DNA from: Bacteroidales bacterium UBA1173
GTDB lineage: Bacteria; Bacteroidota; Bacteroidia; Bacteroidales; F082
NCBI GenBank assembly: GCA_002311655.1
Contig: DBYZ01000007.1
Span: forward strand, 64,675 to 128,674
Reading direction: 5' to 3'
DNA: 64,000 nucleotides
Below the pieces are notes generated by a model. The model was not told where the DNA came from. It made no database searches and saw nothing but the letters and a program-made list of their open reading frames with translations. Position numbers and translations under genes: made by a program. The number at the start of each line of letters is the position of its first letter. Position 1 is the stretch's first letter. Below, in pieces: positions 52,001 through 59,756 of this stretch.

Positions 52001-55000
52001 AGGCGATAATTGCTATATGCATAGTTGGTGGTAATAGGCGCTTCGTTGTGTGTTCCGTAAGGTGCGCTTACAGTTTCGGTGACAACATTGCCACAAGCGT
52101 CGTATTGGTAGTTGTAAAGCAGTGTTAATGTGTTGTTGCCTGTAGCTTTAGGCGCGTCAGACATACTACTGACCAGGAAAGGCCTGTTGTTTAGATACTC
52201 AAAATTCTTCCGTCTTGATACGGCGGGTTTGTTGGCGAATACCGTTATTGTCTTTTCCTCTGCTTTTCTGTTTATTATCCAATTGGAATAGTCATTTGTT
52301 TTGTATTGATACTGTGTGCCGCTTTTATATTGGCAATTGGAATAACTGTTGCAGTCGGCACCGTTTATACCAGTCAATATTTTCGTGCACTCGTAAGAGT
52401 TGGAATATGTTTTATTGTTATTATAGTTATAATCGTATTCGACAATTTCAACCGACATGAGCGTACCGTTGGAATCGGGGTTATATTTCTTAGTTTTTTT
52501 GTAAGTCATTGCGGGTCTGACAATAAGCATGTTTCCTCCAGAAGTGCTTTGTCGGTTGCATTTTACATTATCGAAAGCGTATTCGGTTGTTTCTGACAGT
52601 GTTTTCACACCATTGTTGTAAACGTAAACCGAATCATGGCTTGGCAAAGCCAAGGCGTTAACCCCCGTAGTGTTTACCTCAAACCAGCCACCTTCCCAAC
52701 TTGTGCAGATATTGTTAATGTAATTTGCTTTATTAACATTCTCAAAGTTAACAAAACCACGTCCCGTCCGATGCATCAGGACATTGCCGTAGCTGAAGGC
52801 TGTCTTATACGTGTTTGAGCCAATATGTTCAGAATAGCTTCTCAACGCCAGCATCGGTAATGGGAAAGGTTTCACGTCGTTAACGTAGGGCCTGTCAACA
52901 AAAGTGTAAAACCCCGAAACTCCCGGCATCAGATAATCATATTCAAATTCTGTTGTCCTTCCCATGCCATCGGTTATGGAGTTTACGGAAAACCGTTCTG
53001 ATGTTGAGGGGAAACTGAAGATATTGGTTTCGTCATCTGTTGTCACTGCCGGATTATGAGGGTCAAGGGCTATAAACGCGATATGGTCTTTGCCCAAGAA
53101 ATTGCCGATTGTAAAATACTGGTTTGTAAAACTAATATCACTGTTTTCCGCACAGTATTCAATTCTGAAATTACCGGTATGTGTCGTTTCATCGGTGATT
53201 TTGAAATCTTTGTAGAAGATGGGTCTGTTGTTGCCGTTATAGAAGATGATGTCGGTCTTGCCGTCACCGTCAATGTCTGATAAGCTGACACCATAGGAAG
53301 TGTCAGACGAGACATAGTTAAGTGAACAACGGTATATGACCATATTCGGTAATGTGGCGTTGTCAAGGGTGGTGTTGCTTATTCTTATCCAATCAGAAAA
53401 ACCTGTGCCGGTGGATAGTGCGACACATTTATCGTCATTGATGTCATCGAAAAACAAATCGGCTTTGCCGTCATTATTAAAGTCTCCAGTATAATACGAC
53501 GCTCGTTCATGATTCTGAAACCTTTCGGTTGTCGTGGTCACCCTATAAGCCCTGTTTTGTTTGTAAAATGAAAGGCTCGTGTAGTATTCAGAGTCAAAAA
53601 TTAAAACTTCGCTTAATCCATCGCCGTCAAAATCATCGGAGACTATAAGACCGACATCTATTATTATATCGTTGAAACTGTCAAGCGAATAACCATTGTC
53701 ATAATGCAAAAGGGCTGGATAGCCATAAATAATATAGTCACGGTCGTTATCATCGGAGATATCAAGCTTTATAAGAATCAGACCGGTTCTGCCCTCACCA
53801 ATAAAATCACCGGATTTGACATAGTATCTTCCTTCTGTACTTGTACTGTATGCGTTAGTGAATCCTCCTGAAAACAATGACTCATATACCGTAAAACCAG
53901 TACAATACTCCTCAACACCCGGGTTTGGGTTTAACGATTTTGTCTGAGCAACAATGTCATCTCGACCATCTCCATTGATATCAAACACATGAATCCATTC
54001 CAGATACTGTGAAAGTGATAAAGTGTAATTAGGTGACGAGTTAAAACCGCCGTATCTGTTATTTAAAAACACTTTGGCAGTAACATACCCAGAGTATCCG
54101 TAAAGGGGCTTGTATGGAACAGTCAATAAGTCGGAATAACCGTCACCATTAAAATCGCCGACGAATGTAACTTCTTCCAGTACAGACGAATTGATTACAT
54201 GTGAGGATAGTGTATTGTTGTTCACATCGCTGTCAAGAGTGTTCCATTCAATAACAGTTGGGTTAAGCGCATCAGTACCTTTTGAAAACGATATTTCTTC
54301 CAAAAGGCTGTACATCCTGTTAGTGTTACTGTCATAAGTGAACCCATATGACTCTATAATATTGCTGCCGTTTAGAATGTCGATATTTGTGAGAATCCTG
54401 TTGCAAAGCATTTTGTTTCCTGCTATATAATAATGGTAGTCATCAAATCTTGTGGAATATGTGAAAGATATTACAAACTGAGGATTCAGACCAGCTGTAG
54501 TGTTCGAAGTGTATGATATCTGTTTGATATAAATGTCGCTGTTTGCACCGGAAGTTTCATATAAGTACGAGATGGTGTTGCCGTTTCTGTCGGAAATACT
54601 GCTTACCATCCATTTGATGACGTTGTTGCCGTCGCTTGCCATCAACTTGGAATTGCTTGTATATCCATATTGTATGATATTACCGTTTTCCAATCTAACC
54701 TCGCATTTTGAAAAATATCCGTTTTCCTTTTGAAACACTATTTTTGAAAACTCGTCATTTTCGGTTTTATACTCGTAATTGTTACCGCTACTTCCTACAA
54801 GTATAAGACGTTGTCCATCAAGCAGGAACTGGTCATCACCACTGAAGTCGGCACCTGTCATCTTTCCATTGTGGAATAACGTGGAACCGGTTCTGGTTAT
54901 TGTGGAAACACCGCTGATATTCCATCCGTATCCCAGCAAACCGTTGCCGCCTTGGCTGTTGTATATTATTCCTATTTCAGGCTGCATGTTGCACACTCCT

Positions 55001-55146
55001 TTTGGTATTTCCAAAGGAATAGAATATATCGCACCGCCGAACGTGCTGGTATTAACTGTTCCACCGATTGATCCGACTATAGAGATATTGTTCTCTCCAT
55101 GAAATACCAAAGGCAAAAATAATAAAAAAAGTACTAGTTTTTTCAT
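49099..55146 (-). CDS. Large RHS/YD-repeat protein with SpvB-type N-terminus and metallopeptidase-like tip
   Basis: A 2015-residue protein. Signal peptide to about residue 18; SpvB-like N-domain (YSIPLEIPKGVCNMQPEIGI, GLLGYGWNISG); FG-GAP/VCBS repeats with DxNxDG loops (VGDFNGDGYSDLL, FDINGDGRDDI, LSDIDGDGKTDI); about a dozen YD repeats (YDGLGRL, YDDAGNRT, YDALGRM); the RHS core ending YNPLKYVDPSG at about 1763; and a variable tip of 252 residues. The tip has a Gly-rich linker (GSPGGG) and HEFVHASQ at about 1938, with EYNAY 30 residues later, the pattern of a gluzincin-like zinc peptidase. The start at 55146 gives the signal peptide; 18 upstream codons overlap the preceding gene. Tip DNA is more AT-rich than the core. 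Confidence 0.92.
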   Translation of the reverse strand: MKKLVLFLLFLPLVFHGENNISIVGSIGGTVNTSTFGGAIYSIPLEIPKGVCNMQPEIGIIYNSQGGNGLLGYGWNISGVSTITRTGSTLFHNGKMTGADFSGDDQFLLDGQRLILVGSSGNNYEYKTENDEFSKIVFQKENGYFSKCEVRLENGNIIQYGYTSNSKLMASDGNNVIKWMVSSISDRNGNTISYLYETSGANSDIYIKQISYTSNTTAGLNPQFVISFTYSTRFDDYHYYIAGNKMLCNRILTNIDILNGSNIIESYGFTYDSNTNRMYSLLEEISFSKGTDALNPTVIEWNTLDSDVNNNTLSSHVINSSVLEEVTFVGDFNGDGYSDLLTVPYKPLYGYSGYVTAKVFLNNRYGGFNSSPNYTLSLSQYLEWIHVFDINGDGRDDIVAQTKSLNPNPGVEEYCTGFTVYESLFSGGFTNAYSTSTEGRYYVKSGDFIGEGRTGLILIKLDISDDNDRDYIIYGYPALLHYDNGYSLDSFNDIIIDVGLIVSDDFDGDGLSEVLIFDSEYYTSLSFYKQNRAYRVTTTTERFQNHERASYYTGDFNNDGKADLFFDDINDDKCVALSTGTGFSDWIRISNTTLDNATLPNMVIYRCSLNYVSSDTSYGVSLSDIDGDGKTDIIFYNGNNRPIFYKDFKITDETTHTGNFRIEYCAENSDISFTNQYFTIGNFLGKDHIAFIALDPHNPAVTTDDETNIFSFPSTSERFSVNSITDGMGRTTEFEYDYLMPGVSGFYTFVDRPYVNDVKPFPLPMLALRSYSEHIGSNTYKTAFSYGNVLMHRTGRGFVNFENVNKANYINNICTSWEGGWFEVNTTGVNALALPSHDSVYVYNNGVKTLSETTEYAFDNVKCNRQSTSGGNMLIVRPAMTYKKTKKYNPDSNGTLMSVEIVEYDYNYNNNKTYSNSYECTKILTGINGADCNSYSNCQYKSGTQYQYKTNDYSNWIINRKAEEKTITVFANKPAVSRRKNFEYLNNRPFLVSSMSDAPKATGNNTLTLLYNYQYDACGNVVTETVSAPYGTHNEAPITTNYAYSNYRLLTSKTKDPNGLVYKDQYTYDNYDRVIAHTGSNSLVTSYLYNNKFSTHVVTTAPDNTTTTEKTSWATETTMSPAGALYYKEVAATGKPTTKTFYDANGNAIRSVVLNHELDPVIVDACYNEKQLLTQKSNPYLTGDNPLWTTFQYDGLGRLINTIAPNGITVGNVYNGFTTTTTTTSGNSTRITEQTINYMGWITNNTDASGADVSYTYYSNGKIAAMTTSGGVTVEMGYDDAGNRTSLDDPDYGESTSVYDAFGRIVRQNTPRNDHYDYSYDVLGRITRKYIYGDGTTTLYTYNESTNKGTVASITHNGQILNYTYDTYCRLTSVDEIRRDTTYNTQYTYNNNSQLSSKKYPSGYHVYYEYYSNGTQKNIKDARGNTLWQTDDINANGQLLQATTGNRSVTTNTYDILTNRLTGSKTSNGIQNFAYTFDGFGNLTSRTDSLYSGKTESFNYDNLDRLTGITMNNLSSSIVYDALGRMTSKEKDGSIVFEYAQFGSAKPHATSSVQTMSQEFPDSQSIIYNSLDKVSRIAQGRKAVSFGYGYDAQRTWMSVIDTVTNITKTKNYVGNCEFTNDNGSKKVYTYLTGPYGVFAMVVTSGGVDNVYYIYKDHLGSWTTITDSVCNIVERRSFDAWGNARDPLTWSGLPARPLKFDRGFTGHEHLYDLGLINMNGRMYDPLMSSFLSPDKYMQDPTTQQGFNRYAYCMYNPLKYVDPSGNRYFGYDEGAYYRMMEEIQQRVFHEWFSVWDLATASVQLTINMACGLFSHGSDTHGNGSGHHGSPGGGKTFLEAFKKLCKTHGIEYEPGKPIPEKLRTDAFLKEFQETFFPNMPMNYITELSINGYPFETAEHGVTQTDYDIFYGKARVNGYSCIYLNPDYVFQCPENLFYTMGHEFVHASQNIALIDCMYNHIVNDMCIEDIKEYNAYSWDESMGFKHLPFEWSTNCDNYKSYKKILDYKNFSWLNNLIHP
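49859..50039. repeat. RHS core repeat, copy 2
   Basis: The copy inside the main RHS gene, partner of 48009-48189. It covers the codons from TGHEHLYDLG to VDPSG, just before the tip begins. Confidence 0.8.
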
Positions 55147-55165
55147 AAAAATTTCATAAAAAATT

Positions 55166-55633
55166 TTACATTTTGACAATTTTCCATACGTGTCTTTCAC
55201 TGTTACAAGTAATTGTCAGGAAATACATTCCTTGTGTTAAATCGGAAAGATCAAACTCTGTCTGACAGGAAGAAAGTGTCCTTTCATATATGGTGTTCCC
55301 ATTTGTAGATAGCAAAGCCACATAAACCTGCTCATAAGAGTCTGTGGTCAATATAAGGTAATCGCTTGTCGGATTAGGGAATATTGAAACATTAATACCA
55401 CTTATTGTATCTGAACCAAAGCCAGAAGCATCGTATATTGTTTCAAGATTGTCGTTGGTGCCGCCGTCTGTAAGGTCGTTTTCATCAGCTCTCATGACAA
55501 TGACGCTTAGCGAAGTCCTATTGCCGTTATTATCATATGTGAAAGAAACCAGTTTGTTGTTTTGAGCATAAATATGTTGTGAAAACGCTGTTGACAACAG
55601 CATTGCCGTCAAAAAGACATGGATTTTTTTCAT
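55166..55633 (-). CDS. Small T9SS-tailed protein with a single YD-repeat stump
   Basis: A 155-residue protein: signal peptide (to IYAQ), then a single YD-type unit LVSFTYDNNGNRTSLSVI, a spacer rich in Asp/Gly/Asn, and a full type A sorting tail (SIFPNPTSDYLILTT, LLSTNGNTI, QGMYFLTIT, ending WKIVKM). The YD unit matches the consensus of the repeats in the RHS protein encoded 19 bases downstream, which itself lacks a sorting tail. So this may be a separate export or surface-anchor partner of the RHS shell. The domain reading is clear; the partnership is inference. Confidence 0.85.
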   Translation of the reverse strand: MKKIHVFLTAMLLSTAFSQHIYAQNNKLVSFTYDNNGNRTSLSVIVMRADENDLTDGGTNDNLETIYDASGFGSDTISGINVSIFPNPTSDYLILTTDSYEQVYVALLSTNGNTIYERTLSSCQTEFDLSDLTQGMYFLTITCNSERHVWKIVKM

Positions 55634-55657
55634 ATGTTATGTGTATCGTTTATGTTA

Positions 55658-56038
55658 TTACTCCGTTATCTCAAACTCTCCCCAATATTCATCACCATCA
55701 CGCAGGGTGAACCTCACCACAAAACTTCCGGTTCCGGCAATGTAAATGTTTACACCTGACGGGGTTTGAATTGTTGAAGTGTCGACAGTGCCACCGTCGG
55801 CATACGTCACGGCAATGGCAACCTGACCGAGATTCTCCGTGAAAACAACCGACAGGACGTGCCCGTTGATGGTGGCGATAATAGAACTGCTTCGGTCAAA
55901 ACCATTATTGTTACTTTTATTAATAACAATTGTTCCAGTTCCATCCTTTCTTGTGGTTAGCGAATTGTTTGAAAAACCTGATGCTGCCGATATGATAATT
56001 CCAAGCAGCAATACAATGCTTCTAATTTTGTTAATCAT
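55658..56038 (-). CDS. DUF3244-type exported protein
   Basis: A 126-residue protein with a signal peptide (to ASGFSN). The mature part is a single beta-sandwich-like domain (IIATINGHVLSVVFTENLGQ, VAIAVTYADGGTV, GSFVVRFTLRDGDEYWGEFE), fitting DUF3244, a Bacteroidetes family of small periplasmic or surface domains of unknown role. First gene of the RHS operon, with promoter at 56063-56070 and a tandem 10-mer just upstream. There is no sorting tail. Confidence 0.83.
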   Translation of the reverse strand: MINKIRSIVLLLGIIISAASGFSNNSLTTRKDGTGTIVINKSNNNGFDRSSSIIATINGHVLSVVFTENLGQVAIAVTYADGGTVDTSTIQTPSGVNIYIAGTGSFVVRFTLRDGDEYWGEFEITE

Positions 56039-56062
56039 AGTTATTGATTGTTAAGTCAACAA

Positions 56063-56070
56063 CAAAATTA
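56063..56070 (-). promoter_or_regulatory. -7 element of the RHS operon
   Basis: TAATTTTG on the minus strand, 24 bases before the DUF3244 ATG. No strong -33 box is seen, which fits a promoter that needs an activator. Confidence 0.5.
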
Positions 56071-56100
56071 TATGTTCAACAAAAACCAAACAAGAATAAT

Positions 56101-56120
56101 ATGGAGGGAAATGGAGGGAA
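56101..56120. promoter_or_regulatory. Tandem direct repeat upstream of the RHS promoter
   Basis: ATGGAGGGAA occurs twice in exact tandem, 31 bases upstream of the -7 element. The period of 10 bases puts both copies on the same face of DNA, as for a dimeric activator. The adjacent regulator gene (56149-57903) is a candidate to bind here. Confidence 0.45.
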
Positions 56121-56148
56121 ACTGCTTAATAATTTGTAAATCAATTTG

Positions 56149-57903
56149 TTAAATTTGCAAATTAGTTGAGTTGTAAAGAGCTTCGGTTATGCTTATATCT
56201 GTTTTGAGTATATTTTTTATCTTACTCCTGCGATAACGGATAGTGGAATATTCTTTCTGCATGAGTGCGGATACGTCAGCGTCTTTCAACCCAAGGAGGT
56301 ACAGACAACAATAATCGATGTCGTCGTTGGTAAGGTCTGGATATTTGGCTTTGAGTCTTGTTGTGAAGTTGTCAAAATGAAGATCTACTGCTGACCGAAG
56401 CTCCATAAGTCGCTCGCTACCCAATGCAAAAGATTTATAGTTTAAATAATTGATTTTTGATTTGAATTGATGCTCTTTTACTATATCCAAGATCGAATGG
56501 CATATTGGCTCGTCGATAAACTGTTTAACCTCGATTTTCATCTTGATTTCAGAAAGCGACTTCTCTGTCCTTTCTAAAGCTTCCTTATGTCGTGCAACAT
56601 GTTTTTTACCCCATTTGCGTGTGATCAAAAACACTATTACTATCAATAAAACTGAAATTGGTAAGATAATAATGACGGTTCTCTTTCGCGTAGCACTTTT
56701 CTCTTGTATGAATTTTTTGTTTGCGATGTTTTTTATGTGTTGCTGATACAATTCATTGGCATTGGATGTTTTGGCTTTAATACTATATTCTTTCATTGTA
56801 TTGTTGGCCAAAAACTTAGAAAAGTGGTTTGATTTTATTGTGTCACCTTGGTTTAGATATATTTCGCGCAAATAATCGGCTGCTTGCATTTTCGACAAAA
56901 AATCGTCATTGTCGTTATAAACTTTTTCGAGATAAATCAGAGCCGAGTCATATCGTTTTTCTTCGTAAAAAATGTATCCGATAGTAAGGTATCGCGTGAC
57001 CTTTTCATCATAATTATCGGTTTTTGCCGACATTGTTCTTAAACTGTCTAATGCAATTTCCGGATTTTCTCCCATTTGATAATCGAGCAGTTTCATTGTT
57101 GAGATTATGCCTCTGTAATGAGAGTTGTCGTTATCAGGCAATGACTGTAGGGCTTGTTTGTAATAATATGAGGCACTGTCTTTGTCGCCAATTTCATGGA
57201 ACTGCTTTCCTATCATAAATAAGCAGTTCGCTAAACCATACTTTGATGTTGGTTCAATTCGGCAGTAAAACAATGATTTTTTTCCGCAATCAATTGCAGG
57301 CGCCACCATAAATTGGTCGGAAAACAAATCGCCAAGCCTGCCATACGTCAACGCCATGAATTTAGCCTTATATCCTGTTAGTTTTTCTACATCGAAATGG
57401 TCTTCCATTATCTCCAATGTCTTAAGATATTCCTTGCAGGCTTCTACAACGCTGTCGCTTTCATAATATCCCACGCCGTTCATGTAGTGGGAGCGGGCAG
57501 AAAGCATAGTGATGTCATCGTTATCGGGATATCGAAAGGCGAGGCTGTCGAAATAATGCATCGCGTCCTGTAGAGACGCGCCATGGCACGTCTCACAACA
57601 ATATCGGTTTAATTGCGGATTATAGGTTTTGTAAAGGGCTTCGGAAAGGAGCAGAGCGCCAACGCATGCGTTGGCGGTACTGGATACTGAATCGTCATAT
57701 CCCGTCGGGACAAGGCATGCCTTGTCCATGCCCAATAAAAGTAATAATGCTGAGTCGGCGTCGTGCTGCATCAGACTGTCGATGCGCAAAAGTGTGTCGG
57801 AAATGGCAAACGGCAACGGCTCGACAACAGGCTCCGGCTCCGGTTTGTTGCAAGAAACAACCAGAGTCAATAACAAAGACATTATGCCCCAACATCTTTT
57901 CAC
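56149..57903 (-). CDS. Lipoprotein-TPR membrane regulator with C-terminal HTH-like domain
   Basis: A 584-residue protein (from GTG 57903; the ATG at 57882 is an alternative, better placed if the promoter at 57908-57915 is used). Lipobox LLTLVVSCNK, TPR-like repeats (about 100-400), one membrane helix (about 417-437, IIILPISVLLIVIVFLI), a coiled-coil segment, and a C-terminal helical domain (LTNDDIDYCCLYLLGLKDAD, MQKEYSTIRYRRSKIKNILK) like a LuxR-type helix-turn-helix. It thus combines a periplasmic sensor and a DNA-binding end, without a kinase. It sits just upstream of the RHS operon, same strand, and may control it; inference. Confidence 0.82.
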   Translation of the reverse strand: MKRCWGIMSLLLTLVVSCNKPEPEPVVEPLPFAISDTLLRIDSLMQHDADSALLLLLGMDKACLVPTGYDDSVSSTANACVGALLLSEALYKTYNPQLNRYCCETCHGASLQDAMHYFDSLAFRYPDNDDITMLSARSHYMNGVGYYESDSVVEACKEYLKTLEIMEDHFDVEKLTGYKAKFMALTYGRLGDLFSDQFMVAPAIDCGKKSLFYCRIEPTSKYGLANCLFMIGKQFHEIGDKDSASYYYKQALQSLPDNDNSHYRGIISTMKLLDYQMGENPEIALDSLRTMSAKTDNYDEKVTRYLTIGYIFYEEKRYDSALIYLEKVYNDNDDFLSKMQAADYLREIYLNQGDTIKSNHFSKFLANNTMKEYSIKAKTSNANELYQQHIKNIANKKFIQEKSATRKRTVIIILPISVLLIVIVFLITRKWGKKHVARHKEALERTEKSLSEIKMKIEVKQFIDEPICHSILDIVKEHQFKSKINYLNYKSFALGSERLMELRSAVDLHFDNFTTRLKAKYPDLTNDDIDYCCLYLLGLKDADVSALMQKEYSTIRYRRSKIKNILKTDISITEALYNSTNLQI

Positions 57904-57907
57904 ATTG

Positions 57908-57915
57908 CAAAAATA
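57908..57915 (-). promoter_or_regulatory. -7 element for the TPR regulator
   Basis: TATTTTTG on the minus strand. It lies only 4 bases before the GTG at 57903, so translation may start at the ATG 57882 instead. Confidence 0.5.
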
Positions 57916-57977
57916 ATAAAAAAAGTTAACAATCGACAGCCGTCAATCAAATGAACAACCGTCAATTGTTAACTTTT
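57914..57977 (-). terminator. Terminator of the ribF-C69 peptidase operon
   Basis: AAAAGTTAACAATTGAC pairs with its complement across a 23-base interior with one mismatch (57921-57937 with 57961-57977). On the minus strand TTTTTTTATTATT follows. The interior has CCGTCAAT twice. Confidence 0.7.
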
Positions 57978-57986
57978 CTATGCTTA

Positions 57987-58021
57987 AGCTAATAGCTAAT
58001 GGCTAGTGGCTAATGGCTAAT
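57987..58021. repeat. 7-bp-period array at the C69 peptidase stop
   Basis: Five heptads on the plus strand (AGCTAAT twice, GGCTAGT, GGCTAAT twice), i.e. CCATTAG-type units on the minus strand. The first TAG is the stop codon of the peptidase gene. Because TAG recurs every 7 bases, three successive units close all three frames. Confidence 0.75.
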
Positions 58022-59756
58022 AAACCTTCAGTTTATCTCCAGTCTCATCAATTATCGCCTTGTAGAACTCGTCGCTGTATTTTGGCTGTTCCACTTTCGG
58101 TGCGTAGTATTTGTAACCCTCAGGAACTTCGCGGGCTGTCTTGATGTTTCCGTCCATGTATTTTACAAAGAGATACTGGTAGAACATCTTCCAATCTGCG
58201 CAAAGCTTGGTGGCTTCTGTGTTTGAATACTTTGTGAGGCATTTCACTGCTTCTGTCGGGTTGTTGGCATATATTTCAGCAGCCTTGGCATAAACCTCTG
58301 GTGCGTTTTTCACCCAACCTTGCTCGTATTCTGCTTGTTTTGCCTCGATTTCAGGATGGATGTAGTCATATTTTGTGTAAGCCCAGTTTGTAACCTGGTT
58401 GAAAATCCAGAATCCTGCTGTCTCTGACCATTCCATCATCGAGCCGTTACCCACGCGATAGCAGAGCGGAATCTCTGTCATGCAAGTGAACATTGGGCAG
58501 TAAACAGTGCTTGCTGCATCGTCGACACCCCACCAGATGATACCGCCGAGGTTGGCGATTCTGTTGGCGTTGCTCTGTGAAACGAATGAGAAACCTGTCT
58601 GCTGTGTTGCAGTTGTTCTCTCATGCATGTATTCAACTCCGTCGACTTCAAAACCCATTGGACGCCAACGATATGGGCAGTGGAACGGACCAGCGCCGAG
58701 GTCGTTTGCCATGTCGAGTTCTGTGCCCTCGAGGTGGTCACGCATGAAGCTCATCATGTCGAGAACCGACACTTTTTTGTTAGGCTTCACCCAGAGAGGC
58801 ATTCTGTTGCTCGGGAAATTCTCTATGGTCTGTGGCTCACCTTTCACATAAGGTTTTGCGCGTTTGATGTCGCGGCCTGTGGCATAGTCGAAATAAGCGT
58901 CCATGCCGTCGGTCACCTTATTGAACATGGCCCACACACGCATGTCGCAGCCACGGGCGCCACTGAAGTCAACAGGAGCGTAAACGTCTGAGAATGAGAA
59001 GTCTTCGTCTTTTCCGACATAGAGTTTATTCTTCTTTGCGAATGAAATCACATCTTCCGAATAGATGCAGTCGATGCTCATGTCTTTCATGAACTTTTTG
59101 AAATCTTTCGAAGTGACAGAAGTCTTGTTTTTCTTTGCGAGCGGGAAAGTGGTGATGCGAGCCTGGTTGGCGTGACCGCAGACATATCCGTCAGGTATGC
59201 GGCGTGCCACCCACACCATGCCTTTCTCGAACTTGCCCTTGCCAATCACTTCCATGATCCAAACCTCTTCGGTGTCGGCGATAGAGAATGACTCGCCTTC
59301 GCTGATATAGCCGTATTTTGCTGTGAGTTCAGCGATGTTACGGATGGCTTCGCGAGCTGTCTTGCAACGCTGCAAAGAAATGTAAATCAAGGTGCCGTAG
59401 TCCATCAGACCTTCGCCTTCCCAAAGGCATTCCAAACCGCCGTATGTCGTCTCTCCGATGGCAAGCTGCCACTCGTTCATGTTTCCGACCACGTTGTAGG
59501 TGTGGCGCACTTCCGGAATCTGTCCGAGATAACGTCCGCTGTCCCAGTCGTAAAGGTCACGCATGGCGCCCTCTGGATAGTCGGCTGCCGGATAATGATA
59601 CAACTCGCCGTAAAGTACATGAGAATCAGCGGCATACGAAATCATAGTTGAGCCGTCGACTGATGCTCCCCTGGTTACCAGGAAGTTGGTGCATGCACTC
59701 GCCTTCGTCATTCCGAGAAGGCAGATAATTGCTAATAATGTTAATAATTTTTTCAT
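58017..59756 (-). CDS. Secreted C69-family dipeptidase (PepD-like)
   Basis: A 579-residue N-terminal-nucleophile peptidase. Signal peptide residues 1-21 (MTKASA) directly followed by Cys22 in CTNFLVTRGASVDGS, which becomes the free N-terminal nucleophile after cleavage. Other conserved parts: ADSH, EGESFSIADTEEVWIMEVIG, and WWGVDDAASTVYCPMF. The family removes dipeptides from proteins and peptides. It is probably periplasmic. The start overlaps the ribF stop by 4 bases (ATGA). The TAG stop opens a heptad repeat and a terminator follows. Confidence 0.93.
   Translation of the reverse strand: MKKLLTLLAIICLLGMTKASACTNFLVTRGASVDGSTMISYAADSHVLYGELYHYPAADYPEGAMRDLYDWDSGRYLGQIPEVRHTYNVVGNMNEWQLAIGETTYGGLECLWEGEGLMDYGTLIYISLQRCKTAREAIRNIAELTAKYGYISEGESFSIADTEEVWIMEVIGKGKFEKGMVWVARRIPDGYVCGHANQARITTFPLAKKNKTSVTSKDFKKFMKDMSIDCIYSEDVISFAKKNKLYVGKDEDFSFSDVYAPVDFSGARGCDMRVWAMFNKVTDGMDAYFDYATGRDIKRAKPYVKGEPQTIENFPSNRMPLWVKPNKKVSVLDMMSFMRDHLEGTELDMANDLGAGPFHCPYRWRPMGFEVDGVEYMHERTTATQQTGFSFVSQSNANRIANLGGIIWWGVDDAASTVYCPMFTCMTEIPLCYRVGNGSMMEWSETAGFWIFNQVTNWAYTKYDYIHPEIEAKQAEYEQGWVKNAPEVYAKAAEIYANNPTEAVKCLTKYSNTEATKLCADWKMFYQYLFVKYMDGNIKTAREVPEGYKYYAPKVEQPKYSDEFYKAIIDETGDKLKVY

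Noticed and set aside
51622..52128. Plus-strand open frame of 168 codons inside the RHS gene
   Set aside because: It is antisense to the YD repeats, Cys/Val-rich, without promoter or start context; a shadow of the repetitive coding strand.
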